DNA of 64,000 nucleotides from contig NC_134756.1 of NCBI RefSeq assembly GCF_050436995.1, positions 8,742,001 through 8,806,000 on the forward strand. The letters are read 5' to 3'. Below the pieces are notes generated by a model. The model saw only the letters and a program-made list of their open reading frames with translations, did not search any database and was not told the DNA's origin. The DNA comes from Anticarsia gemmatalis (Eukaryota; Arthropoda; Insecta; Lepidoptera; Erebidae). Of the stretch, positions 13,202-22,890 are shown in pieces. Made by a program: the position numbers and the translations under genes. Within the stretch, counting starts at the first letter, position 1. Every line of letters begins with the position of its first letter.

Positions 13202-13354
13202 AGCGATGTTTTACAGTCAGTACTATCAGCAACTGGCTGGCTATCGAGAATTGTGGTATGGAAATCTGATCAGCGCCTCTAGCGGGCGTCATATGAACTA
13301 TTTTGAAGTAAATTTCAAACTCTCTATACTCGTCAATACCGATTATAGAGCGCT
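13202..13354 (+). mobile_element. MITE-like inverted-repeat element, family A copy 2 (well preserved)
   Basis: The left end AGCGATGTTTTACAG...GTACTATC and the right end (reverse-complemented AGCGCTCTATAATCGGTATTGACGAG) form degenerate terminal inverted repeats of about 30 bp. The centre reads CTGATCAGCGCCTCTAGCGG, the best-preserved core of the family. Length is 153 bp, the same size as the copy at 25131-25284. The 61-codon frame that overlaps it is a chance read-through. No target-site duplication is clear. Confidence 0.8.
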
Positions 13355-14079
13355 ACTCTTACTGATAGGAATGCCTGTCGCCCGGAGTTGAGAAGCAAGA
13401 CAAGCAATAAAATCTCATAAAAAACGAAGAAGTCTTAATGCACACAGTTTTGCTCCTTTCCGCATCGGAGGACAAGCAGCTTTATTCATTTTTTATTGAT
13501 CCAAAGCGCAACGGTTTTATCACATCTTAGAAGTTTTTTAATATACTAAACGCTTAGTACGGAGGCAACACAAATCCGTAATAGCCGTACCTCAGCCGTT
13601 ACAAAATCATTTTTTTCTGACCACGTATGCAAGCGTACTACTAGTCTACATACTAAAATGATACCCGTATTATTATAGAAACATAAAGTACTGTATTTGC
13701 CACCTTATTGTTCAGCTACTGCTACACATAGATTCTATGATTCGAGCAATACTATTGTTGGATTATCTTAACGCTAATTAGCCGATTGACTGCAACAGTA
13801 AAGACATTACTTGTAATTAGCACGCCCGTTAAACTAAGCTATTGTCACTTCAGCTATTAATATTGATGATCCATTGATCAGATAACACTCTCTTGGCAAT
13901 ATTTACTTCCGAGCATGCACACGAGGAGTTAATTCTATGAAAAAACAAGTATAATTTCGTGTGGAGCATTAACTAATTAACTAGCAATTATGAACAGATT
14001 TCAATCAGTGCTACGGATTATCAGATCAACAATTCCGTGAATCATAGTCAAGATTAATATCGTAAACGCAAAACCCTTT
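13355..14079. other. Unique AT-rich non-coding DNA
   Basis: No gene, RNA or repeat was recognised in this stretch. Confidence 0.55.
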
Positions 14080-14238
14080 AGCTTGTCACGATGTTTTACT
14101 TCACCGTTAAAGCAAGTGAGAGTTATTTCTAATACACACGTCATGACTTCGAAATAATCATTTGATTGTTGATTCAGGTTCGAACTGTCGACCACTTACA
14201 TAGGACGCGCAAATTTAGACCACTCGGCTATCATTGCA
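14080..14238 (-). mobile_element. tRNA-derived SINE, 5' part, minus strand
   Basis: Read on the minus strand it starts with ATAGCCGAGTGGTCTAA (box A-like) and continues to CAGTTCGAACCTGA (box B-like), about 55 nt apart. The body follows with TCAACAATCAAATGATTATT, GTGTGTATTAGAAATAACTC, CACTTGCTTTAACGGTGAAG and AAACATCGTGAC. From memory these body blocks characterise a widespread lepidopteran SINE with a tRNA head. The 3' body (the CCGCACTTGGCCAGCGTGG part seen at 3783, 17395 and 59682) is missing here, so this copy is truncated. RNA polymerase III promoter activity is doubtful given the divergence. Confidence 0.75.
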
Positions 14239-15141
14239 ACTTGGCTTTATTTCGTCCAAAATACTCGCGAACGAAGCCGGCAGTTTCTAGGTAGTTTTAA
14301 AACAAACTATTAACCACAATATCGTAAACACTGAAATATTAATCAGTGTAATAAACAGTATGATTACACGTGTAGGATCAACGTCACGAGTTAATACGAT
14401 CAACAGCGCATAATTAGATGCATTTAGCAACATTAGTCAGTACATCAGCCGTGTATATCACCGGTCTATTATGTTAAACTATTAGGCTATAGTCCTACTG
14501 TAAGCGTATTTGTACTTAGAGTGACAAATATAGTTTTAGAAAGTTAGCCTAGGAATTGTATGTAAGATTATAGTTTCTGTCAAACGTCGTATGAATCGGT
14601 ATTCAAAATCTTCGTATAAAAAGAAGGTTTTTTATTTGTTATAATAATTTCTGCCTGTTATTTATTACCTTTTGCCAATGTATCTTTCAATGGGTAGAAA
14701 GCAAAAAATATAGGTATTAAATGTACCTTTTGGGGTTATTTCATCGTAATGCTAACTTAGGTAAAGTATCAAACGACAAACTAAGCGATTGAAACATAAA
14801 AAAAAATCGCTTATCGCTTTCAATTAGAATTGTTCTTTATACGCTTTAATTACAATATAAATATCGACCTAATTTAATATATTGCGTGTACTCCATTTGT
14901 TATAATAAATTATTATTTTACTATTTATGCAAAATAAACACATTAATTACATAGTTTGTTCGTAACATTTTTATTGCGGGAAAGTTTTATGTTTCCTGAG
15001 CTCGTCATCAACAGGGGATGAACAAATATGAACCTTTGAATCGTAAACAAAAACGATATCCGTAAATTTGAAATGGGATTCGCGATTTCCTTATTTGTTC
15101 CGTTTTCTATAAGTTTTTGTTGTTTATGAGAATATTATTAA
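14239..15141. other. Unique AT-rich non-coding DNA
   Basis: No gene or repeat was recognised; several A/T runs only. Confidence 0.55.
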
Positions 15142-15360
15142 CTAGCTTCTGCCTGCGATTTCCTCCGCGTTCAAAGATTTTCTGTTGTAAAAAGTATCTT
15201 ACATAATAATATGTGTTTTACCGGAAGGGCTAGAAATGTATAAATTAAATGTAACTGACTGAACGAATTTTATTAAAATCCGTTCAGTCAGTTTTGCGTA
15301 ATTGAGTAACAAACATACCGACAAATATCTTTTTCGCATTTGTAATTTAAATTAGTAGGT
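15142..15360 (-). mobile_element. Short Helitron-like element, minus strand
   Basis: On the plus strand it opens A|CTAGCTTCTGCCTGCGATTTC. Its reverse complement gives a 3' end with a GC-rich stem-like stretch followed by CTAG next to T, as in Helitrons. The other side ends TTTTTCGCATTTGTAATTTA, then AATTAGTAGGT, which reverse-complements to ACCTACTAATTTAAATTACA, a degenerate form of the TCCATACTAATATTATAAAT start seen at 31851. The interior has the AAAATCCGTTCAGTC and GAGTAACAAACATA blocks common to these elements. It is about 219 bp and non-coding. Confidence 0.65.
15253..15293. repeat. Near-perfect hairpin inside the Helitron-like element
   Basis: AACTGACTGAACG (15253-15265) pairs with CGTTCAGTCAGTT (15281-15293). 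After one A/C mismatch, ATTTT (15267-15271) pairs with AAAAT (15275-15279) around a 3-nt loop. That is 18 of 19 pairs. One arm (AAAATCCGTTCAGTCAGTTTT) is the ordinary element sequence, so the other arm is the added one. Confidence 0.9.
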
Positions 15361-15592
15361 ACGATTAATTTTCACATTTAATTAATAAAATTAGAGGTTG
15401 AAGTTGAATCGAACCGTGAAAATATCAACAGCGATTTGGTAATTAGGAGGCAAACCAATATTATTTGCGGTCATCTAATTATAACGAACACACCTACCCG
15501 CTGCTATTATTTGAAAATACTGTCCCCTGGTACCTTTAAAATCATATTATAATATTTATATTAGTAATTTATATAAGAATATTTCAAAAGTA

Positions 15593-15830
15593 GCCCGGAG
15601 TTTAGTAATGTGCCCAAGAGATGGCAGTAGGCTCGTCTTGTATTACATGTTCTTTATATTCTAACCCCTGGTTTCTGAACTACATTTAGCAGTAGTTTAT
15701 CTATTCCAACTCATATAAAAAAAACGCTATTGAACAGATAAACTAGCTCTAAATGCACTCAGAAACTAGGCATTAATGGTGAAACTTGGGTCTATGCCTA
15801 CACCTTCGAGTATAACAGTTGGAATGTATT
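15593..15830 (+). repeat. Family C repeat copy split by a nested insertion
   Basis: Left part: GTGCCCAAGAGATGGCAGTA, GGCTCGTCTTGTATTACATG, up to about 15664. Right part: AATGGTGAAACTTGGGTCTA, CACCTTCGAGTATAACAGTTGG, from about 15773. Joining the two restores the order seen in the copy at 11647-11770 (ACATGGGACTGATATTGT then AGATGGCGAAAC). The interruption is the element at 15665-15772. Non-coding and old. Confidence 0.75.
15665..15772. mobile_element. Small MITE nested in a family C repeat
   Basis: About 40-bp terminal inverted repeats: the left end starts CCCCTGGTTTCTGAACTACA, and the right end, reverse-complemented, starts TGCCTAGTTTCTGAGTGCAT. Both continue through TTTAG and AGTTTATCT. 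Length is 108 bp. The flanks are CTAA on the left and TTAA on the right, which fits a decayed TTAA duplication (piggyBac type), although a TAA duplication (PIF/Harbinger type) is also possible. It encodes nothing. The uninterrupted sister copies of the host repeat show that it is an insertion. Confidence 0.8.
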
Positions 15831-17394
15831 ATTCAGTATACGGAAGTATATTGTAAGGAAAATTCCCACAAAACGTTCTATATCTATTAGAACTTTTGAT
15901 AGACACTCGATTGTACTCAAAGTCGAAGATTGACCCTTTACTTTGTGATATTAAAGTGCGGAACTATCGTAGGCGTTTGTATATGAACCCTCGCCCACGC
16001 GACATAGTCAAGGACCTTCCTCAATATACAACGGGTAGATTGACTGCTTTGTGTTAGGTCAAGATACTGACAAACTATAGATTACTGTTTTTGTTTTAGA
16101 TATATTTTGTTGGAAAACAAGTATAATAGAGTATTATAGAGGTAACAATAAATATCGTGGCGAAAAAATAGTCAACGAGAAAGGATCAGTTTACGAGTAT
16201 AGGGCTGGAAATACCCTTATTCTAGCGTGTTACAAAATCTATTTCCACATGCAAAAAAAAAAGGAAATGTGTGTCATGCTAATATTATAAAAGCAAAAGT
16301 AGACGACTGTATGTTGGCAAATTTTCACGAAAAAACGACAGAATTGATTTTGATAAGTGTATAATCACAAGGATAGTTTTCAATCTAAATTAATAAACAA
16401 ACACACAAACTCGTATTTTAATGTAAAAAATCAATCCATACGAACAAAATCGAAAGCAAGGGCTAGTATAATATATTGCTAAAGATATTGCGCTAACTGT
16501 ACTACGCAAATAGGTGTATGGAAACTGCTCATAAGCTTATATTAAGGGGTGCTACTTCATATTGTGTTGTATGGGGTAAATATTTGGCGTTTGTGCTAGT
16601 GACATTAATTATTACTTGTAATTAAATTTCTTAGCTTCCGCCTACAGCGTTACGTTATTGAGTTTTTGCGTTCTAAGCTTTTTCCTTATTTATTCATTAA
16701 TTATTTACTCTTTAAGTAATACTTAATTATTATGTTTTTAATGTATTTAAGGCGTTTTTCCTGATTAATACGTTTCAATCAGGAACAGACATATTTGTAA
16801 TTATCTAGAACCTTCTGTAAAAGAAAGTAGACAAGTATATATTTTCTTTATTTTTGTATATGGACTTACTGTTTTATGAAGACTGTTTTTTGGCCAGAAC
16901 AAAAAATAGGTGTTCAAAATATTTTTTTGTTCAAAACTCTAATCTCCATTTTTAGCCAAGTAAATTCTAAAACATAATATGAAGTTATTTTAAATAACAA
17001 TGAACCTTGTTATTAATATGAACAAACAATAGAGCATGATATCTATTTCGCTAAAATATTTTAGTTGAATATTGAAAACAGCTTTATTTAGACATACCGA
17101 TATGAATCATCATTTAGGTTTCGGCTTAATTTGAATTGGTGGGTTCAATTCAATACGTCCTACTCACTGAAATATTTCTAGGAATATCGCAGTAATACTC
17201 AGTTTGATTACAAAACTATTTTGAATACAATTTTACATGTGTATAAATAGCGAGAATAATGCGAAACAAAATATCAAACCTACATTTTACATTGTTTATT
17301 CTAATAATAATAATGGTTTGTACAACAATTGTCGACTTTAACAATCTTCATCGTATACGCACAAGATTATGTTATAAAATAATAAATTTAACCC
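15831..17394. other. Unique AT-rich non-coding DNA
   Basis: No gene was recognised. TTAGCTTCCGCCTACAGCG at about 16632 resembles a decayed Helitron-like end, but no partner end is visible. At 16758-16785 a small hairpin has TTCCTGATT / AATCAGGAA arms with a 10-nt loop. Confidence 0.5.
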
Positions 17395-17482
17395 ATTAAT
17401 GTCCCACTGCTGGACAACGGTCACTCCCGTAACGAGGGAAGCCTTGAGTCCACCACGCTGGCTAAGTGCGGGTTGGGGACTT
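17395..17482 (-). mobile_element. SINE 3' body fragment, minus strand
   Basis: On the plus strand it reads ATGTCCCACTGCTGGACAAC, then CGTAACGAGGGAAGCCTTGA, then GTCCACCACGCTGGCTAAGT, then GCGGGTTGGGGACTTC. It is the best copy of this body segment in the window; its reverse complement aligns with 3783-3866 and 59682-59776. The tRNA-like head is absent. The 3' body and the head at 14080-14238 are, from memory, parts of the same kind of lepidopteran SINE. Confidence 0.7.
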
Positions 17483-19258
17483 CAGAACAAAATTATTTTA
17501 CTTTGTGAAATGTATGAATAAATTGTAAAAGAAACGGCTATATCTAAAATAAAGACAGCTTCTACGTACTTACAAATACTCATTTAGTAAGACAAATGTT
17601 TACAGGTGAAAGTACGGAACACGTTGAGAGACACTTCTCGTTCCTGCACTCCATAGAAAATGTATGTAAGTTTGTATACTTCATCATACGAGGATGTGTC
17701 AAGGTTTTACTGTAATGGAATTTGTAATGCCCAACGTCATTAAGTTAGTGAATAACTGTTTAGGAACTTATTTTGTAAGTAGGTAATAACTACAAAGTTC
17801 TAGGGAAACTTTGGATAGATTTTTAGACTGACAAAAGAAGATCAGTTGTAAGGGAATAAAGTTTTGTTGATAGCAAGTGACGTTCTTTTGTTTTTGCCTG
17901 TTGCGATGGGAAAATGGCGTGATTTTATGGATGTTTGAGTATGAAAACTAAATTTTACTTCTTTTCATGTATGTTACGTTTATGCAATTATTCCATTTCG
18001 AAAAATATGGTCGCTGGATTGCACCAGGAGTATAGAGCATTTTATTTCTGGAAATATGAATCTATAGTAGAATCTTTAAATTCCCGTTTACGATTCGTTA
18101 CGGAGCTTTCACCGGTACTTCAAATCCAGAAAAATATACAAATAGAAAAGCACTCAACACATTTCAGGATATACATTTTTATGTATAACAATTTTTTAAA
18201 ACCTCTGACATACGATTTTATTATATAAACGCTTTCATCTTTACATGAAAATATTCAATCAAGATTTTTCAAATCCAATGTATATTTTGCGATGTAAAAA
18301 TAAAATCATATGAGGTAAAATGTATAAGGAATATATCCTTATTGAGGTGTATTTATTCATATTGTTGACAAAGTTATCCACCAATAAATAGAGAATAACC
18401 ATACAAAGCTCATCAAACATGCTTTAGTTCTCTTCATAGCAGGTCACTCGTAAAATATTGTTTCAAGATATTACAAACCTGCCATTTAAAAATCAACCTT
18501 CAATTCCAAGACTTAAGGTTCACAAGTTCTAAGAGAACAAGAATTGGTCAGAATCATTTCACGGATACACTTACGTCCGGGTGGCTTAATTTCGTACGCC
18601 TACTGGTCTAAGCGTACCGAAAGTCATTTTACTTGATGTTTCCTCATTCCTATATCCAATGGTACTAGACCGTACGTTTGTGAGGATTAGTCTGAGAAAC
18701 TACTGCGATATATGATAATACACATTGTGTCTTCAAAGGAAATATGTTGCCTTCAGTGCCTTGTGAGACTTGTCCGTCAGACTTAAGATTAATCATTCTG
18801 CCTTTGACCTAAACCTAGGCTTTTTGATCGTGTCAATTATGTTGTGACTTGATTAATATTTAGTCTCCTTTTGCCAATGCAAATCGCGGGATATTTTTTT
18901 CTACGAATTCCAACATCAAATTAATATCAGTCAATAATTGAACCCCGGCGCCCTATCTACGAATTGCTGTTTTGTGAAATTACATGGTAGGTTCTCTAAA
19001 ACTTCCAGTTTCTCGGTAACATTTGGTTCATCAAATAAATGTAATAACACGTTCTGATAGAATCCTTTCTTGGTAAAAACTGTCATATGTGAGTCCAATC
19101 AAATTTTGGTCGTCTTATAAAAATGGATCACATCTGGAAATCTTGGAAGTTACTGCTAGATAGTATATTTGCATAGTAACGTGTTACGTGGGATCTTAAT
19201 ACATAGGCTTAATATAAGGTTACCGACCTTTCTACCCAACCCACATGTTACATTTTGT
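17483..19258. other. Unique AT-rich non-coding DNA
   Basis: The longest frame is 97 codons (17935-18228, plus) and shows no recognisable domain. The segment about 18540-18700 is slightly GC-richer with no repeat match. Nothing else seen. Confidence 0.5.
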
Positions 19259-19421
19259 AGTGGGAATCTGTACCACTATCGACTATCGACAACCGGCTAG
19301 ATATCAAGAAATTTTATATGAAATTCTGATCAGGGCCTCTAGCGGGTGCCTCAACAACTATTTTTACAATTAAATGTTAAACTCTCGATATTTGATAGTA
19401 CCAACTGCACAAAATTGTGCT
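19259..19421 (+). mobile_element. MITE-like inverted-repeat element, family A copy 3
   Basis: The left end has AGTGGGAATCTGTACCACTA then TCGACTATCGACAACCGGCT. The right end, reverse-complemented, reads AGCACAATTTTGTGCAGTTG then GTACTATCAAATATCGAGAG. The two ends align as terminal inverted repeats. The centre is CTGATCAGGGCCTCTAGCGG. Length is 163 bp with no coding capacity. Confidence 0.8.
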
Positions 19422-19639
19422 TTTGAAACCTACGTTTTATTCACAAAAACTCGAGTTATTTTCATTCTTTTTGCTTGATTGAATGGACACAAGTATCAAA
19501 TTCATATGTTGGCAATTAAGTGAATTGATGCTTCAGATCAAGATAAAATTAATTGAATTACGGCTTATTGTAGTCAAATTAAGCAAATTATTGTTGCTGA
19601 TGGGGAAATAAATTGTTATGTCATAGTACTTTACAATCA

Positions 19640-19710
19640 TGATAAGCACCTGACCTTGATGAGAATAAATTTGGTCTTGTTATCAAAGGTAGTGGGTTCG
19701 ATTCTTCCCT
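19640..19710 (+). mobile_element. Possible tRNA-derived SINE remnant
   Basis: A good box B-like sequence, GTGGGTTCGATTCTTCCC, lies at 19693-19710 (core GGTTCGATTC at 19695-19704), followed by a T-rich tract. A box A is not convincing in the preceding 60 nt. It may be a decayed SINE head or a chance match. Confidence 0.3.
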
Positions 19711-20576
19711 ATTGCACTGCTGACGTTATTTTTTTTTGTATTTTTTAATGTCAGTTATGTTCAAACAAATATTTAGCCAATGATGATAATAAAAATAAAA
19801 CCGTTAGTAAACAAACACGTTAATCGCGTTAAACAATGAATTAAGAAACGTGAGGCAAATTGGAATGAAATTTTCACACTACATCGTTAAAGCTAACTTG
19901 CGACCTAAATTTCACTGAGTCAACCCTCCTCCGGCTACGAAATAATATAACTTGTTTACCTCAAACTTTGTTACGAAATAGGCTTTTCAATTACACGGCT
20001 TGGAAGGTCAAGGCTTTACCTAAGAGTGTATAACAATAATATACGTAAGATTTACATTAGAAAGAAAAAAGAGGGAGAAAATAATTTACTTCAAATAAAT
20101 ATAAGAATAGTTATACAGCTATGTGGACTGTAGAGTAGGCATCATTAAAAGCTATTGCACGACTACAAATATTTAGTACCTAAAGATAGACAGGATTTGC
20201 AAAATGTTAGCGGATCTGAAAATGGTATAGTATTAGAAGATTCTGAATACTAGTGTATTTTCCCTAGCTACGGCTATAATGGGAATAATATGTAGATATA
20301 TTGAGTTTTGTACAAATGTCGCACAACCGATTGCTCATTGAAAATACGATCGGTACGCGGTATGTAGCCGGCTTCCAAACGATTTTGGTTCCACAATCTC
20401 TCAAAGGGTTTGCGAGACTTAGAGAACTCTCTGGATTTCTGAGTTTAATTAAGGTTTTGATACCTACAGAACCTGTTATATGAAGCTCGAATATGAGCAA
20501 TATAATAGTGTAATCTGAAAACATATTTTAACATTTCGTAGATTGATTTTTTGCTGGCCTTAACAACTCTATGAAT

Positions 20577-20617
20577 AATAACCACATATTTTGAACATAA
20601 CAAAATATGTGGTTATT
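20577..20617. repeat. Perfect 17-bp-arm hairpin
   Basis: AATAACCACATATTTTG (20577-20593) is the exact reverse complement of CAAAATATGTGGTTATT (20601-20617), with a 7-nt loop. No copy was noticed elsewhere in the window and no transposon-like flanks are visible. Confidence 0.95.
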
Positions 20618-22700
20618 TTTTATCGAAATAATGCGGAAGTGATCGGTGGGTAGAAGAGTATGTGCAAGCGTTTGCGAACACAGATGAAGCGAACACGCTA
20701 GTTCGAATGCAATCGCGGATGCAAGTGAGATTGATTTCATTTAGATTCTACTCGATGGAAGCCGCGGTTGGCTACAATTACTAGCTTAGAATAAAATAAT
20801 AGCAATGTAAACAGCCTGTATTAGTCGAACAAGTTCAATACAATAACAATACGGAATGGAAATGGTTTAACTAGAAATGTTTCAATGTAAAGTTATGAAA
20901 CGATTGTACAACTTCTATTTCCGTCAGGGTGCGGTAGTTCTGTTTTACTTTATTACGTAACAGTTGGCTATTTTATTGGCTTGATATTTTAATTATAAAA
21001 TGTGCAAGTCTCCATAATTTATGGAAAAAGTTCTTCTGTCAAATTTGCCAACCCTTTTTCTAAAGATACTTTTAAAATCTTTGTGTACTTTTATGAGTAC
21101 AAAGATACAGGATTTCCTGTTTAAGAGTTTTGTAGTCAAACAAGGAACCCCTAAGTTTCTGAAAGAAAAAGTAAGTTTTGATTTACGACTTTTATTCGGC
21201 TTTTAAAAATATTTAATCTTATTTTCGTTTTATGAATATAAAGTCTTTCGTAATCGACCCTTTCACTTAAAAGGTAAACGATTTATAACTAAAAATTTTT
21301 TCGTTTTCTATATGACGTTTTACTGGTTTAAAATACCGGTGGTATGTGAAGGATATTTTACGTGACAGTTCGAAATATCTGCTAAATATGACGCACATTC
21401 GGCACAGCAAACTATACCCAACATCCCTACGCTTACATCCCACGTTACCTATTCTTCAACTGCACTAATTGCATCCATACATTACCAAAATGTTTTGACC
21501 TGTTGCCCTCCAAAATAGAAAGGCAATCAAGATTAACTACTAGTAATCCAGCATCGATGTTTGTCAACGTCAAGTTTCCATCAATCTGATGGATTTACTG
21601 ACCAGAAACGATTGCAGGAACTATTGTGAACTATTCTGGGCAACTGTTTTGAGAATAAATTAGTTTGACCGATTGTTGTTGTGAAATGCTAAGGTTTTGA
21701 AAGTTGATAGAGTTATATCGAAAAATAATTATTGCTATTCAGTTGTAGCTAAACTAACCTTATGACATGATTTTTTTTTATATAATATGTACCTATAATA
21801 ATCATAAAGATACCTACTTAAAATGCTGTCATAAAATATTAGATGCAAACTCTCAGCGTTTATCTGTATGTCTGTTTCCATAATCTTCAACAATATTTTT
21901 TAACAATGGGCTGGATAGTATGATTAAGGTAAATGAGTCAAATATAATGTGGAGCTTACGAGGTTTTGGAGGAAAATATACCTCGGCGATAAAAAAAATA
22001 TTTTCCGGATTCTCTCGACTTCAGGCAACAGTGCATACGACAGAAAAATCAAATGCACAATGAAATGTTTTAATTGAAATAAAAACATTTCAACGAATTT
22101 CACAAAGTAAATAATACAAATTCAAGTAATCGTCTCGACCAAAAACTGTCATTATCATTTACATAAAATAATTCCGGTAAAAACCAGTAAAGAAAAGAAA
22201 TATATATTATACGATGAAAACCTTTTACTATAACTACAGAAGCCGTTTTAAAATACACGCGTAACATTTTAACAACATAATTTTATAAGTAAAATATAAA
22301 CTGATATATTAAATTGACATGTTTTTTTAAGAGAAAATGTGTGTTCAACGTTTTTATTTAAAAACTCAATCGAAACAAGTTTTCCATCGAAAGTTTAAGT
22401 TCACGGCCCTGAAAGCCTATCAACTAAAGCTCAAAGTTCATTGCGCTATACCTACAATGTTATCATTGAATGCTATTGGAAATAAGCCTTTAAAGGTCAA
22501 TGGAAATCGAAGCATGAAATTATCATATTTAATTTGAAGTATAATGTAAGCATTACACGTGTAGAAGCGGGATCACGAGCTTGTGTCAAAAATTTTACAT
22601 TTTTAGTTGCATATAGATTAATTGCCTTTTATAAAAAGATAATTAGTATGTAGTTATTTTAGAAAAAAAAAAACTCTTTAATGTATTATAATTAATACTA

Positions 22701-22890
22701 CCTGACACGGCAAACGTTGTTTTGCCATATAATTTAAAAAAAAGTGTCAATTAGGGGTATGAAAAACTAGACGTTGGCCGATTCTCAGACTTTCTCAATA
22801 TGCTCACAAAATTACATGAGAATCGGTCTAGCCGTTGCAGAGGAGTACGGTAACTAACATTGTGACATGGAAATTTTATATGTAAGATAT
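22701..22890 (+). repeat. Dispersed insect repeat (CCTGACACGGCAAACG family)
   Basis: Blocks in order: CCTGACACGGCAAACGTTGT, TTTGCCATATAATTT, GTTGGCCGATTCTCAGACTT, CTCAATATGCTCACAAAATT, ACATGAGAATCGGTC, TAGCCGTTGCAGAGGAGT, GACATGGAAATTTTATATGT. I recognise this as a widespread arthropod interspersed repeat, possibly the 3' end of a non-LTR retrotransposon, but its class is from memory and uncertain. The 101-codon minus frame over it is an artefact. Confidence 0.7.

Larger units (their letters stand above)
19422..22700. other. Unique AT-rich non-coding DNA
   Basis: No gene was recognised. The segment about 20300-20470 has overlapping open frames on both strands (60 and 86 codons) and moderate GC, but neither translation matches a family I know. 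A hairpin at 20577-20617 and a weak tRNA-like remnant at 19640-19710 are listed separately. TGAAATGTTTT / AAAACATTTCA arms occur at about 22060-22092. Confidence 0.5.

Noticed and set aside
20264..20524. 86-codon minus frame with a protein-like look
   Set aside because: Could not be tied to a family; overlapping open frame on the other strand suggests a local composition effect.
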